A DNA stretch of 51,863 nucleotides from an uncultured Erysipelotrichaceae bacterium (lineage in GTDB: Bacteria > Bacillota_I > Bacilli_A > RF39 > UBA660), in assembly GCA_902783315.1 (NCBI GenBank), contig CACZQK010000019.1, positions 1 through 51,863 of the forward strand, written 5' to 3'. Positions within the stretch are counted from its first letter, which is position 1. The number at the start of each line of letters is the position of its first letter. Shown in pieces: positions 32,782-41,316 of this stretch. Made by a program: the position numbers and the translations under genes. The notes beneath the pieces were generated by a model that saw nothing but the letters and a program-made list of their open reading frames with translations, made no database searches and had not been told where the DNA came from.

Positions 32782-33828
32782 AAAAAAACGTAAAATATCG
32801 TTAACTGTAATAATTAACATAAGTATCATAAGCAATATTAAGAAAATACTATGAATCTTATTTTCTAACTCTGAATTAACAGGAGATCCTTTTATTTTTT
32901 CTATAACAATAAATAAGATATGTCCACCATCAAAAGCTGGAATTGGAAGCAAATTAATAACCCCCACATTAATACTTAGAAAAGCCACCAAATACAATAT
33001 ATTAGCAAGTCCAGCAGTTCTTTGTTGACCTACAACAGAATAAATACCGACCGGTCCAGATAATTGATTTAAATGAATACCACCAGTAAATAAATACCAA
33101 ATAGTAATAAACATTTGCTTAAAAATAGAAACAGTTTTCTTATAAGTATAAACAAGGCTAGCGCCAATTCCCTTTGTCTTTTCTTGTTTAATACCTATTC
33201 CATAGCGATAACTAATTTTTTTACCAGTACCAATTTTAGTAGGCTTTACCAAAAAAGTTTTTTTCTTACCATCTCTTAATACGACAATTTTAGTATTATC
33301 ATTAGGATTAGCCATAGCTAAATATAAAGATAAATCATCACTCGTAGAAACTTTATGACTATTAATTTCGATAACTAAATCACCATTCTTTATTCCCGAT
33401 TGATACGCAGCAGAGCCCTCCTCAACAGAAGAAATCTTAGAAGATAAAGTAGTTCCCCCCCATACAAGAGAAACAAATAAAAGCAAAACAATCGCCAAAA
33501 TAAAATTATTCATTGGTCCAAAAACCATAATTAAAAAACGTTGCCATGCTGTTTTTGCCTGAAGTCTCCGATCTTCTGGAATCTTATCTATCGCATCATT
33601 ATCTAAATTTTCCCCAGCCATTTGGCAAAAACCACCAATTGGAATCATTCGTAAATTATATTCAGTTTCTCCTCTTTTTACTCCAAACAATTTAGGACCC
33701 ATTCCTATTGCAAATTCATAAACATACACACCTGTAATCTTGGCCCATATAAAATGTCCAAACTCATGAACAAAAACAATAACACCCAAAATCACAACAA
33801 ATAACAATATATTAAGTAATATAGACAA
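32779..33828 (-). CDS. rseP: Site-2 intramembrane zinc metalloprotease RseP
   Basis: Intramembrane protease that clips anti-sigma factors and remnant signal peptides. The zinc motif HEFGH (residues 21-25) lies in the first helix, a PDZ domain spans about 125-200 (GSAAYQSGIKNGDLVIEIN), and the second metal motif is INLLPIPAFDGGH. At 349 residues it is somewhat short but complete. It follows cdsA after 11 bases, a conserved pairing. Confidence 0.95.
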   Translation of the reverse strand: MSILLNILLFVVILGVIVFVHEFGHFIWAKITGVYVYEFAIGMGPKLFGVKRGETEYNLRMIPIGGFCQMAGENLDNDAIDKIPEDRRLQAKTAWQRFLIMVFGPMNNFILAIVLLLFVSLVWGGTTLSSKISSVEEGSAAYQSGIKNGDLVIEINSHKVSTSDDLSLYLAMANPNDNTKIVVLRDGKKKTFLVKPTKIGTGKKISYRYGIGIKQEKTKGIGASLVYTYKKTVSIFKQMFITIWYLFTGGIHLNQLSGPVGIYSVVGQQRTAGLANILYLVAFLSINVGVINLLPIPAFDGGHILFIVIEKIKGSPVNSELENKIHSIFLILLMILMLIITVNDILRFF

Positions 33829-33839
33829 AATAATCCCTC

Positions 33840-34640
33840 CTATAACATTTCAAACAAAATAGAAAATGCCAATGCCACAAATATCAAACTATCAAAACGA
33901 TCTAAGATACCACCATGCCCGGGAATAATCCCAGAAAAATCTTTCATTCCATAATATCTTTTAATAGACGAAAAAACCAAATCACCAAGTTGCCCACACA
34001 AACATAAAACAGCTGTTATTAAAATAACAAATGGCAGTGATGCATTAGAATCAATAACAGTAACATAAAGTGCTGTAGCAACAAAAGTTCCCATAAATAC
34101 ACCACCAATTAATCCTTCAATTGTTTTTTTGGGACTAATATTCGGACACAATTTATGTTTCCCGACAAGTTTGCCAGTAAAAAAAGCAAAAGTATCTGTT
34201 ATAGTAGTAATCAGCAATAAATAAAAAATATACCAAAAATCATAATTTCTTGTAATGGTTAAGAGATTAAAACTCAATCCAATAAATAACACAGAACCAA
34301 TTAAAAATAATGCATCATTTAAATTATATTTCTTATTATCACCAATAAATACCATTGGTGATAAAAAAATAAAAATAATAAAAGCCATTACATGATAATC
34401 AAATTTATTATAAAAATCAATCGCTCCCGTATTATACAAACAAAAATAGATAGTTAAAGCATACGCAAATACTTTCAAGATAAATGGAAATTTCTTTTTA
34501 CTTTCACGAACACTTAACAATTCATAAAGAGCAACAGCACTTAAAAGCGCCATAAAAACTGAAAAATAAAAATCACCAATAATTAGAAAAGGCAAAAATA
34601 TCGCTACAATTAAAAACCCCCCTAAAACTCTTTGTTTCAT
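33840..34640 (-). CDS. cdsA: Phosphatidate cytidylyltransferase
   Basis: Makes CDP-diacylglycerol from phosphatidic acid and CTP for phospholipid synthesis. A polytopic membrane protein of 266 residues ending with the full family signature SSIKRYYGMKDFSGIIPGHG followed by GILDRFDS. SPKKTIEGLIGG is the second conserved block. uppS, which often precedes it, is not present. Confidence 0.95.
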   Translation of the reverse strand: MKQRVLGGFLIVAIFLPFLIIGDFYFSVFMALLSAVALYELLSVRESKKKFPFILKVFAYALTIYFCLYNTGAIDFYNKFDYHVMAFIIFIFLSPMVFIGDNKKYNLNDALFLIGSVLFIGLSFNLLTITRNYDFWYIFYLLLITTITDTFAFFTGKLVGKHKLCPNISPKKTIEGLIGGVFMGTFVATALYVTVIDSNASLPFVILITAVLCLCGQLGDLVFSSIKRYYGMKDFSGIIPGHGGILDRFDSLIFVALAFSILFEML

Positions 34641-34765
34641 TTTACTCCTCCAAACTTTAAAATAATACTTTTTTATTATTTTTAAACAATCTACTCTTTT
34701 TATTCATAATAACTAAATAATGAATAATCAACCATCATTTTTCCCCAATTCAATTATATAATAAT

Positions 34766-34798
34766 TACCAAAAAAAAAAAAAGCCAAAATGACTTTCT
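34766..34798 (-). terminator. Terminator of rpsP-khpA
   Basis: Minus-strand stem AAAGTC / GGCTTT (one G-U pair), loop ATTTT, followed by a run of twelve T, just after the khpA stop. Confidence 0.8.
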
Positions 34799-35045
34799 AA
34801 AACTTATCAATGTCAATTTTAATATATTTATTATCTCCTAAAGAACTACTTGCCTGAACTAAAGTACGAATTGCATTAGCAATACGACCTTCTCTTCCAA
34901 TAACTCGACCAATATCATCCTCAGCAACCATTACTTGAATAAGCATCGTATTTTCTTCTTCCGTTGGAAATTCTTTAACACTGACACTTTCCTTATGAAT
35001 AGCAAGCGATTTTACAATTAACTCTACTAAATCAACTAAATTCAT
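34797..35045 (-). CDS. khpA: KH-domain RNA-binding protein KhpA
   Basis: Small global RNA-binding protein that pairs with KhpB (Jag/EloR) in Gram-positive bacteria. The 82-residue KH domain has the GxxG loop as IGREGR (Gly50, Gly53) followed by IANAIRTLVQASS. It follows rpsP after 2 bases, its conserved genomic position. Confidence 0.95.
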   Translation of the reverse strand: MNLVDLVELIVKSLAIHKESVSVKEFPTEEENTMLIQVMVAEDDIGRVIGREGRIANAIRTLVQASSSLGDNKYIKIDIDKF

Positions 35046-35047
35046 AA

Positions 35048-35320
35048 TTATTTGTCTCCCTTTTTAAGGGCATTAAATTTTTCTATAATTCCTTCTTTTT
35101 TCAATAAACTATAAACAGTATCAGTAGGAATTGCTCCATTATTTAACCATTTTATTGCAAGTTCATCATTAATATCTACTTTACATTCCCCAACTGGTGC
35201 ATAAGTTCCAATTAATTCTAAATATTGCCCATCTCTAGAACGTCTTGAATCAGTTGCAACTACTCGATACATTGGTTTACCTTTAGCTCCTAATCTTGTT
35301 AATCTTAATTTAACAGCCAT
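35048..35320 (-). CDS. rpsP: Small ribosomal subunit protein bS16
   Basis: 30S subunit protein needed for central-domain assembly. The 90-residue sequence begins [20 protein letters not shown] and contains [19 protein letters not shown], both diagnostic. It is the first gene of rpsP-khpA; rimM, trmD and rplS, which often follow, are not adjacent. A consensus promoter lies just upstream. Confidence 0.98.
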   Translation of the reverse strand: MAVKLRLTRLGAKGKPMYRVVATDSRRSRDGQYLELIGTYAPVGECKVDINDELAIKWLNNGAIPTDTVYSLLKKEGIIEKFNALKKGDK

Positions 35321-35351
35321 ATTATCCCTCCATTTCTAAATATCGATTTTT

Positions 35352-35380
35352 ATTATAATAGAAAAAAAAAACAATGTCAA
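35352..35380 (-). promoter_or_regulatory. Consensus sigma-A promoter of rpsP-khpA
   Basis: Minus strand TTGACA (35375-35380), a 17-base spacer that is mostly T, and TATAAT (35352-35357): both hexamers match consensus exactly. Transcription would start near 35345, about 25 bases before the rpsP ATG. Confidence 0.9.
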
Positions 35381-35390
35381 CCTTTTTTTG

Positions 35391-35795
35391 TTAACACCGT
35401 TTAGATAATTGATATCCGATTTTCTTTTGTGGAATTTGAAGAGAATATAAACTAGAGCATTCAAAAAGTTCATTAAAATTTCCCAATTCTAGTGCATTCT
35501 CTGTTGCATTACCACAACAACAACTACACACAATCATTCCATCTTTTTTTAAAAGTTGACTTAAATTATTTCTAATAGCAATCAATTTGTCTTGATCTAA
35601 AGCATAACCCTCTATAATATTAGAAGGAAAGACAACGTCGTATTCCTTGTCAATTATTAACTTACCAGCTAAGTCTTGTTCAAAAAAAGTCATTTTTTTT
35701 GGTAATGAATATTGCTGTGCATAGGAATCCATCCGACTAGATATATAACTTTCATAAAAAAAACAAGAAAAACGACTATATAGCTTTATCTTCAT
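35391..35795 (-). CDS. Small Cys-rich protein with methyltransferase-like segment
   Basis: A 134-residue protein that overlaps the end of cotE by 20 bases. EYDVVFPSNIIEGYALD followed by LLKKDGMIVCSC resembles motif IV and the following strand of class I SAM methyltransferases, but the N-terminal SAM-binding glycine motif is absent. There are eight Cys, including a CSCCC cluster. The ribosome site is weak, so translation may depend on coupling to cotE. It could be a shortened methyltransferase remnant or a novel spore-related protein; I cannot decide. Confidence 0.5.
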   Translation of the reverse strand: MKIKLYSRFSCFFYESYISSRMDSYAQQYSLPKKMTFFEQDLAGKLIIDKEYDVVFPSNIIEGYALDQDKLIAIRNNLSQLLKKDGMIVCSCCCGNATENALELGNFNELFECSSLYSLQIPQKKIGYQLSKRC

Positions 35796-36315
35796 CTATA
35801 TAGTCTTCATTAACTTGTTGATCAATATTTTCCAAAGTTTCAATATCTTTATCCTCTTCTACTATTTCATCCCAAGGATCTTCTTCTAAATTTGCTTCTA
35901 TTTTTACTTTTATATCCCCAACCAATTCAACTCCTAGTTCCTTTTCAACAACATAGCGAATAGTATTATCAACAATATCAGCCTTAATACAATTGGGTTG
36001 TTTTAAACTGCGAACAATAATATCTTCTCCTTCAAGATTTTCATTAGAACGCATATGAATAATTTCATGATAAGTATTTGTATTTCGAACAACATCTGTT
36101 TTAGTATCATTATCATAAGAATACCAAATATTTACATCATAACTTCCATTTATAATAATATCATTTCCACTTTTATTTCCACTAAAATTATGATTAATAA
36201 CCCAACAACCTAAAATAGTAGAAGGATTATCTACATTGATTTGATTAACAGTAGTAAAAGTCTTCTTTCCTTTTGATACAATAGCCTTCGTAACAATTTC
36301 TCTATAATCTGCCAT
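35776..36315 (-). CDS. cotE: Outer spore coat morphogenetic protein CotE
   Basis: CotE directs outer coat assembly on the forespore in Bacillus. The 179-residue protein begins ADYREIVTKAIVSKGKK and has ILGCWVINHNFSGNKSG, GSYDVNIWYSYDNDTKT and RSLKQPNC, matching CotE block by block, and ends in the acidic tail typical of the family. The start is the ATG after GGGAGG. The neighbouring ricA/ymcA and miaB genes reproduce the Bacillus miaB-ymcA-cotE order, with one divergent gene inserted. Confidence 0.93.
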   Translation of the reverse strand: MADYREIVTKAIVSKGKKTFTTVNQINVDNPSTILGCWVINHNFSGNKSGNDIIINGSYDVNIWYSYDNDTKTDVVRNTNTYHEIIHMRSNENLEGEDIIVRSLKQPNCIKADIVDNTIRYVVEKELGVELVGDIKVKIEANLEEDPWDEIVEEDKDIETLENIDQQVNEDYIDEDKAI

Positions 36316-36378
36316 AGTTTCCTCCCAATTTAATATATGTAAAAGGTTTAAAAAAAGTACTGAAAAATGCAAAAAATA

Positions 36379-36388
36379 ATGCTATAAT
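36379..36388 (+). promoter_or_regulatory. Extended -10 promoter of the zinc-phospholipase-like gene
   Basis: TGC-TATAAT (TATAAT at 36383-36388) is an extended -10; the best -35 is CTGAAA at an 18-base spacing. It lies 25 bases before the ATG at 36414. Confidence 0.55.
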
Positions 36389-36413
36389 AAAAATAGAATA
36401 AGGAGGGATTTTG

Positions 36414-37040
36414 ATGGCATCTTCTATTATCCATCTAGCTATAGCTAAAAAAGTAAATGAAAAAATCAAAGTAGAAAATCAAAAGGACTATTATTTAGGG
36501 GCAATTGCACCAGATATTTCTAAACAAATAGGAGAAAGTAGAGAAAAATCCCATTTTTTAATTAATACAATAAATGAAATTCCCAATATAGATTTATTTA
36601 AAAAAAGATACCCTACATTTATGTATAATTCCTTTGATTTAGGATATTTTACTCATTTATATGCTGATAAATATTGGAGAAAAGAGTTTCTTCCCAGTAT
36701 CAAACAAAATGATTTTATAAAGCTGACCAATGGCTCTTTTATAAAAGCAACCAAAGAAGATATAGAAAAAATGATTTATTCAGACTACACAAATCTAAAT
36801 ATAATAATAATTGAAGATTATGACCTAGATTTATCATTATTCTATGAAGATTTTATAATTCCTAAAACAAACTTCAAAGAAATTCCAATCAATCATCTAG
36901 ATATCCTAATTAATAAGATGGGCATACTAATAGAAAACTCAAAATCTGAAAAGACATATACTTTAGACTTAGAAAAAATAAAAGAATTCATTGAAAAAAC
37001 ATCCAATGAAATTATAAAAGAGCTAAAGAAATACTATTAA
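36414..37040 (+). CDS. Zinc-dependent phospholipase C-like protein
   Basis: A 208-residue protein of the Zn-dependent phospholipase C / S1-P1-like superfamily, recognised from IIHLAIAKKVNEK, YLGAIAPDIS, EKSHFLI and DLGYFTHLYADKYW, whose His and Asp residues would hold the metal cluster. No signal peptide, so cytoplasmic. The start is the ATG after AAGGAGGG. It is transcribed from the divergent strand between ricA and cotE, interrupting a conserved order. Substrate unknown. Confidence 0.8.
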   Translation: MASSIIHLAIAKKVNEKIKVENQKDYYLGAIAPDISKQIGESREKSHFLINTINEIPNIDLFKKRYPTFMYNSFDLGYFTHLYADKYWRKEFLPSIKQNDFIKLTNGSFIKATKEDIEKMIYSDYTNLNIIIIEDYDLDLSLFYEDFIIPKTNFKEIPINHLDILINKMGILIENSKSEKTYTLDLEKIKEFIEKTSNEIIKELKKYY

Positions 37041-37074
37041 AAAAACGCACCTTACAATGCGTTATTTTTTATTT
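37040..37074. terminator. Terminator between phospholipase-like gene and ricA
   Basis: AACGCA / TGCGTT with an 8-base loop, A-run before and T-run after, between converging genes; it can serve both strands. Confidence 0.8.
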
Positions 37075-37404
37075 TTCTATGCTATTTAATAAACGATAAA
37101 AATAATCATTAAGAAAATCCCTAATATAATCAATCATATAATTAACCACTTCTAAATTTTGCATATAAACCGAATAAACAGGAATACTTTTTAAAGTATT
37201 TACTAATGCTTCATAATCTTTCTCTAAAGACTTATCATAATTACTTTTAACATAATTTTTCTGACAGTTTTTTACCTTTCGAATTAACTGCAAAACTTCT
37301 TCATTTGAATCCATTTGTTTTTTTAATAAGATACACTTTTTATATTCTTTCGAACTTTTAACAAAATCAACAACTTCCTCTAAAGATTTATTTACAGTTA
37401 CCAT
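37069..37404 (-). CDS. ricA: YlbF/YmcA (RicA) family protein
   Basis: Small helical protein of the YlbF/YmcA family; in Bacillus RicA, RicF and RicT form a complex that promotes RNase Y-dependent mRNA maturation and sporulation, competence and biofilm entry. The 111-residue protein has the family's long helices (SSKEYKKCILLKKQMDSNEE, LIRKVKNCQKNYVKS). Identification rests on sequence pattern plus position directly after miaB (17-base overlap) and near cotE, as in Bacillus. Confidence 0.8.
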   Translation of the reverse strand: MVTVNKSLEEVVDFVKSSKEYKKCILLKKQMDSNEEVLQLIRKVKNCQKNYVKSNYDKSLEKDYEALVNTLKSIPVYSVYMQNLEVVNYMIDYIRDFLNDYFYRLLNSIEK

Positions 37405-38800
37405 CTAAACTCCACGTCTTAGCCGCAGTTATTTCAACCTCGACAATTTCTCCTACTTTTAAATCTTTTGCACTAGTAAAATTTATTAATTTATTAGATT
37501 CACTATAACCATAATACATATTCTTTTTTTCACTAACACCTTCGACTAACACTTTTAAGCATTTGCCCTCTAAAGCTTTATTATTTTTTAAAAAATATGA
37601 ATTAACAACTTGATTTAAGCGTTGTAACCGTTCTTCTTTTTCAGAAAGAGAAACATTATCTTCCAACTTACAAGCAGGTGTCCCATCACGAGATGAAAAA
37701 ATAAAAGTAAAAGCATTATCATATTGACATTCCTCAACTAAACTTATTGTCTGCAAAAAGTCATCTTCAGTCTCCCCAGGAAACCCAACAATAATGTCTG
37801 TAGAAACACTAACATGAGGAATAGTATCCTTTATTTTATGAAACAATTCCAAATAACTCTCACGACTATAACGTCGACCCATTAATTTTAAAATTCTACT
37901 AGATCCACTCTGAACAGGTAAATGAATACTAGGCATTATATTAGGATATTTTGCAACTACCTCTATCATCTTATCAGTAAAATCCCATGGATGTGAAGTC
38001 ATAAAACGAATTCTTGGTATATCTTTTTTTGCAATATCTTCTAATAGATCACCTAAGTTATAATCATCATATAAGTCTTTTCCATAAGCATTAACATTTT
38101 GTCCTAATAAAGTTACCTCCTTATAGCCATCAGTAATTAAATCATCAATTTCCCTTAAAATGTCTTCCTTTGCCCGACTTCTTTCCCTACCGCGTGTATA
38201 GGGAACAATACAATAGGTACAAAATTTATTACAACCATAAATAATATTTACATAAGCCTTAAATGGACTAACTCTTACTACCGGTAATCCTTCATATAAA
38301 TCACCTTCTCGAGAAAAAACTTCTATTTGTTGGACATTTTTTTCTATTGACTCATCAATAACATTAGGAAGCTGATATAAATTATGAGTTCCTAAAACAA
38401 AGTTAACAAATTTGTAGTCTTTTAACATTTCATCCACAACAGTTGCTTCTTGAGCCATGCAGCCACATACACCAATAATAAGATTTTTCTTTTCTTGCTT
38501 TAAATGCTTTAATCTTCCAAGCATACCAAAAGCCTTATTATGTGCATTTTCACGAATACTACAGGTATTTAAAAGTACCAAATCCGCATTTAAATAAGAA
38601 TCTGCTAAAGTAAATCCTAATTCTTCTAATAATGCTGCAATAGTTTCACTATCATGCTCATTCATTTGACAACCATAAGTTTTAATAAAATATTTTTTTC
38701 CTTTATATTTATTTTTCAATTTATTATCAATTTGAAAAAAAACTCGTTTATATTCCCTTTTATCTCGAGTTCTAGCATCCTTATAATTAGGCAAATGCAT
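37388..38800 (-). CDS. miaB: tRNA methylthiotransferase MiaB
   Basis: Radical-SAM enzyme that converts i6A37 to ms2i6A37 in tRNA. The N-terminal cluster cysteines are in TYGCQMNEHDSE, LLNTCSIRENA and GVCGCMAQ; the radical SAM motif is CNKFCTYCIVPYTRGRE; a TRAM domain closes the protein. The start is the ATG of MHLPNYKDAR after AGGAGGCGGGGTG; the longer frame has no ribosome site. Length 470. Co-transcribed with ricA. Confidence 0.96.
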   Translation of the reverse strand: MHLPNYKDARTRDKREYKRVFFQIDNKLKNKYKGKKYFIKTYGCQMNEHDSETIAALLEELGFTLADSYLNADLVLLNTCSIRENAHNKAFGMLGRLKHLKQEKKNLIIGVCGCMAQEATVVDEMLKDYKFVNFVLGTHNLYQLPNVIDESIEKNVQQIEVFSREGDLYEGLPVVRVSPFKAYVNIIYGCNKFCTYCIVPYTRGRERSRAKEDILREIDDLITDGYKEVTLLGQNVNAYGKDLYDDYNLGDLLEDIAKKDIPRIRFMTSHPWDFTDKMIEVVAKYPNIMPSIHLPVQSGSSRILKLMGRRYSRESYLELFHKIKDTIPHVSVSTDIIVGFPGETEDDFLQTISLVEECQYDNAFTFIFSSRDGTPACKLEDNVSLSEKEERLQRLNQVVNSYFLKNNKALEGKCLKVLVEGVSEKKNMYYGYSESNKLINFTSAKDLKVGEIVEVEITAAKTWSLDGNCK

Positions 38801-38828
38801 AATATCACCCCGCCTCCTATATATGATA

Positions 38829-38872
38829 ACCCAAAAAAAAGAATAACTCAAGACAAGAAATTATTCTTTTAC
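38829..38872 (-). terminator. Terminator of the ankyrin-like gene
   Basis: A perfect 10-bp stem AAAAGAATAA / TTATTCTTTT (38837-38846 and 38861-38870) with a T-run on the minus strand, between the ankyrin-like gene and miaB. Confidence 0.85.
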
Positions 38873-38900
38873 TTTTTTATAGAAATCTACTAAATTCACT

Positions 38901-39557
38901 TTACTGAACAATCGATTCCAATAAAAATAAACGATTATTCATAATATCATTTTTAATTGCTTCCATGTTTTTACGAATAGTCTCAACTAACTCTTTTACT
39001 TTAATATCAAGATTTTTCTTTTCCAAGTTTGAAACAATAATAGTTAAATTCATAATCTTTGAATATTTACCATAAAGTTTATTTTTTAAAGTAACATTTA
39101 ACAAATTTTTAAAAGAAAGAATATCTATATTATCAAATCTTTTATCTTCCAATATTTTAAAAGCAGTTGATAGATAATGATTAGAAAGAGCAATATCCAT
39201 AGCTGTTTCACCCCTATTATTTTTAATATTAGGCAAATAATTTTTCTTTTTAGTTAATTGTTCCATAACTTTAATGGCCATCGCAGAGTCATCATGTGCT
39301 AAAATATGCCCAAATGTATTTCCATCAATATTTTTATGATTAACATCCCAATTTTTCTTTTTCATAATTTCCATAACAAAATCATACTGCTTAGCTTTTA
39401 ACAAGCGAATAACTACATCATTACCAACACAATCAACCACATTAACATTAATCTCATTATTAAGGACAAGCCTTACTACTTCTTCATATTCACTTCGTTT
39501 AAATAAAGAATTTACCAAATCTTGATTTTCTACACATGTTATCATATTTTTTCTCAT
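38901..39557 (-). CDS. Ankyrin-repeat-like protein
   Basis: A 218-residue cytoplasmic protein with about four degenerate ankyrin-type repeats: NVVDCVGNDVVIRLLKAKQY, NHKNIDGNTFGHILAHDD and NNRGETAMDIALSNHYLSTA, then a helical C-terminus (KVKELVETIRKNMEAIKND). Such repeats mediate protein-protein contacts. It is a single-gene unit with its own terminator. Partner and function unknown. Confidence 0.75.
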   Translation of the reverse strand: MRKNMITCVENQDLVNSLFKRSEYEEVVRLVLNNEINVNVVDCVGNDVVIRLLKAKQYDFVMEIMKKKNWDVNHKNIDGNTFGHILAHDDSAMAIKVMEQLTKKKNYLPNIKNNRGETAMDIALSNHYLSTAFKILEDKRFDNIDILSFKNLLNVTLKNKLYGKYSKIMNLTIIVSNLEKKNLDIKVKELVETIRKNMEAIKNDIMNNRLFLLESIVQ

Positions 39558-39673
39558 AAAACACCTCTTTACACGTGACAGTTAAATATTCTAACAGGGC
39601 AAAATAAAAGTGTCAAATGACTAATTACCAATAACATAAAAAATTCTTATTACTTGATTTTTATTAAAATACA

Positions 39674-39718
39674 AACAAAAAAAGAGAAAGTCAAGAAAAC
39701 TTTTCTTTTTTTTTCAAT
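39674..39718 (-). terminator. Possible terminator in the intergenic region
   Basis: Imperfect stem AAAAGAGAAAGT / ACTTTTCTTTTT with A-run before and T-run after; placed to end a transcript from the candidate short gene at 39901-39972. Confidence 0.4.
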
Positions 39719-39900
39719 TTAGAAATAAATAATTTATATAAAAACCAATCTATGATTTAGTTAATTACAAATAAAACAATAGATTTCTATTACAAAACAT
39801 TAAGAATATAAGATCACTAAATAGAAAATAACACAATCAACAACGCAATCTATATTATGATAATCATAAAAACACCCAATTTTAGGATCTAGTTTATCCC

Positions 39901-39972
39901 CTAATTACTATTAAAACCACTTTTTTTAATTACATAATATTCTTCATTTTCATCAGTGTGACTATTACTCAT
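39901..39972 (-). CDS. Candidate 23-residue peptide gene
   Basis: ATG-to-TAG frame encoding MSNSHTDENEEYYVIKKSGF plus three residues. It has a good ribosome site (AGGGGA, 7 bases before the ATG). A weak promoter (TTGAAA, 15-base spacer, TATAGT) lies about 35 bases upstream. The 15 bases around its ribosome site also occur at 2533-2547, where no start codon follows. No hydrophobic segment, no family. May be a real small gene or chance. Confidence 0.3.
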   Translation of the reverse strand: MSNSHTDENEEYYVIKKSGFNSN

Positions 39973-40066
39973 AAATTATTCCCCTACCTAACACTATATA
40001 TTACAATTTCAAATTTCAATTAAATTGCAATATCTAATATATTTTTGGGTTTAATATGAATAAAAA

Positions 40067-40108
40067 GTAAAAAACACAAATAATTAATGCAATAATTTGT
40101 GTTTTTTA
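40067..40108 (-). terminator. Terminator of the YdjGHI-like cassette
   Basis: A 10-bp stem AAAACACAAA / TTTGTGTTTT (40071-40080 and 40096-40105) with a 15-base loop and T-rich tail on the minus strand, 20 bases after the SPFH gene. Confidence 0.8.
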
Positions 40109-40126
40109 AACAAACATATAAATAAA

Positions 40127-41251
40127 TTAGCCTAATTTAGTTCCACAATTTGAACAAAATTTAGCACCATTAGTAGCTGTTCCACAATTTGGACAAAACT
40201 TAGCACCAGCAACAGGGGTTACTGCCTCATTAGCAGCTCCTGATTGCAAATCTTTCGCACTAACACCAGGATTTTGGAAAGCACCTTGAGCAGTGCCACC
40301 AACCATTCCTCCACTAGCCATGTTCATCATTCCAACTCCCATTAAGCCAGCAGCTGCTCCATTAGCATTGTTTGCAGCATCTTGAACAGCTCTTCCATAA
40401 GAACCAACAAGTGTTCCTTGTTGCATATAGCTATTTGAAGAAAGTTCATAATTATCAATCTTCTTCTCAGATTCATCATCTAATGTTACAGATTCAACCA
40501 CAAAACCTTCCAAGCTCATACCACGATCACGAATTGGCTGGTCAAAAACTTTTTCATCCATTACTTTTTTAATCTCAGCAGTTGCACTAGGTAATTCAAG
40601 TACAGGAATTTTATGTACACTATTTCCCATCTCGTTTAAGACATTTTGAAAAGCGCCAATAACTTCAGATCTCATTTGATCTATAATAGTCTCTTTGCGA
40701 TACTCATCAGCAGTTCCAGCAATTTTACTCATAAACAAAGCTGGATTATTAATAGTAAATGTATATTTACCAAAACATTTAACTTCTACTCGCAATGGTG
40801 TCATTTCTCCAGTCATTTGATTTGGAATAGGATGAGACCAATCCTGAAAAGGAATTGGAGCAGGAGTACCAAATTTATTATCAATAATTTCTTTTCCATT
40901 AATATAAAAAACTGCCTGCTCTTTACTAGTCCCTCCTCCATACGTAAAACGAGTCCACATTTCTTTAAAAACATCTCCAAATTGTCCTGCAAAAAAAGAA
41001 GGTGAAGTGGATTGATCAAACGTAAAAATTCCATCCTCAGCAGTAGCATCTAAAATTTGCCCATTTTGAAATATAACAGCAATTTGACCAGGTGCAACTT
41101 GAATTGCACTATCCTTACTAATAATACCATTAGGAGTAGTGACTTTCTTCATTAAAATATCATTTCCTAAATCATCACATTTAATGTACTCTTTCCATTG
41201 ATCATGTAAAGTGCCACCAACAGCACCAACTACAGCTTTAACTAAACCCAT
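40127..41251 (-). CDS. SPFH/virion-core domain protein with C-terminal zinc ribbon (YdjI-like)
   Basis: A 374-residue protein with an SPFH-type domain (about 45-270: VAPGQIAVIFQNGQI, PLRVEVKCFGKYTF, GMSLEGFVVESVTLDD), a Gly/Ala/Met-rich linker (about 293-330) and a zinc ribbon with CPNC and CSNC. In Bacillus the homologue YdjI recruits PspA to stressed membrane together with YdjG and YdjH. Here it follows TPM and YdjG-like genes in the same order, so the cassette is conserved, but no pspA is in the window. Confidence 0.88.
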   Translation of the reverse strand: MGLVKAVVGAVGGTLHDQWKEYIKCDDLGNDILMKKVTTPNGIISKDSAIQVAPGQIAVIFQNGQILDATAEDGIFTFDQSTSPSFFAGQFGDVFKEMWTRFTYGGGTSKEQAVFYINGKEIIDNKFGTPAPIPFQDWSHPIPNQMTGEMTPLRVEVKCFGKYTFTINNPALFMSKIAGTADEYRKETIIDQMRSEVIGAFQNVLNEMGNSVHKIPVLELPSATAEIKKVMDEKVFDQPIRDRGMSLEGFVVESVTLDDESEKKIDNYELSSNSYMQQGTLVGSYGRAVQDAANNANGAAAGLMGVGMMNMASGGMVGGTAQGAFQNPGVSAKDLQSGAANEAVTPVAGAKFCPNCGTATNGAKFCSNCGTKLG

Positions 41252-41316
41252 AAAAATCTCCTTATCTAAATAAATTATTAATTCTATTATACATCAGTTT
41301 TTATCCATTTGAAAGA

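Larger units (their letters stand above)
39558..40126. other. 569-base interval between the ankyrin-like gene and the SPFH gene
   Basis: AT-rich. Holds the terminator of the SPFH cassette (40067-40107), a candidate 23-codon gene (39901-39972), a weak hairpin with T-run near 39677-39716 that could end a transcript from that short gene, and presumably the ankyrin-gene promoter. No longer coding region or structured RNA recognised. Confidence 0.6.

Noticed and set aside
36332..36360. SigE-like promoter (GTACTTT, 14 bases, CATATATT) before cotE
   Set aside because: The -10 fits the SigE pattern, but the -35 is poor and transcription would begin inside or next to the ribosome site of cotE. Not listed as a feature.
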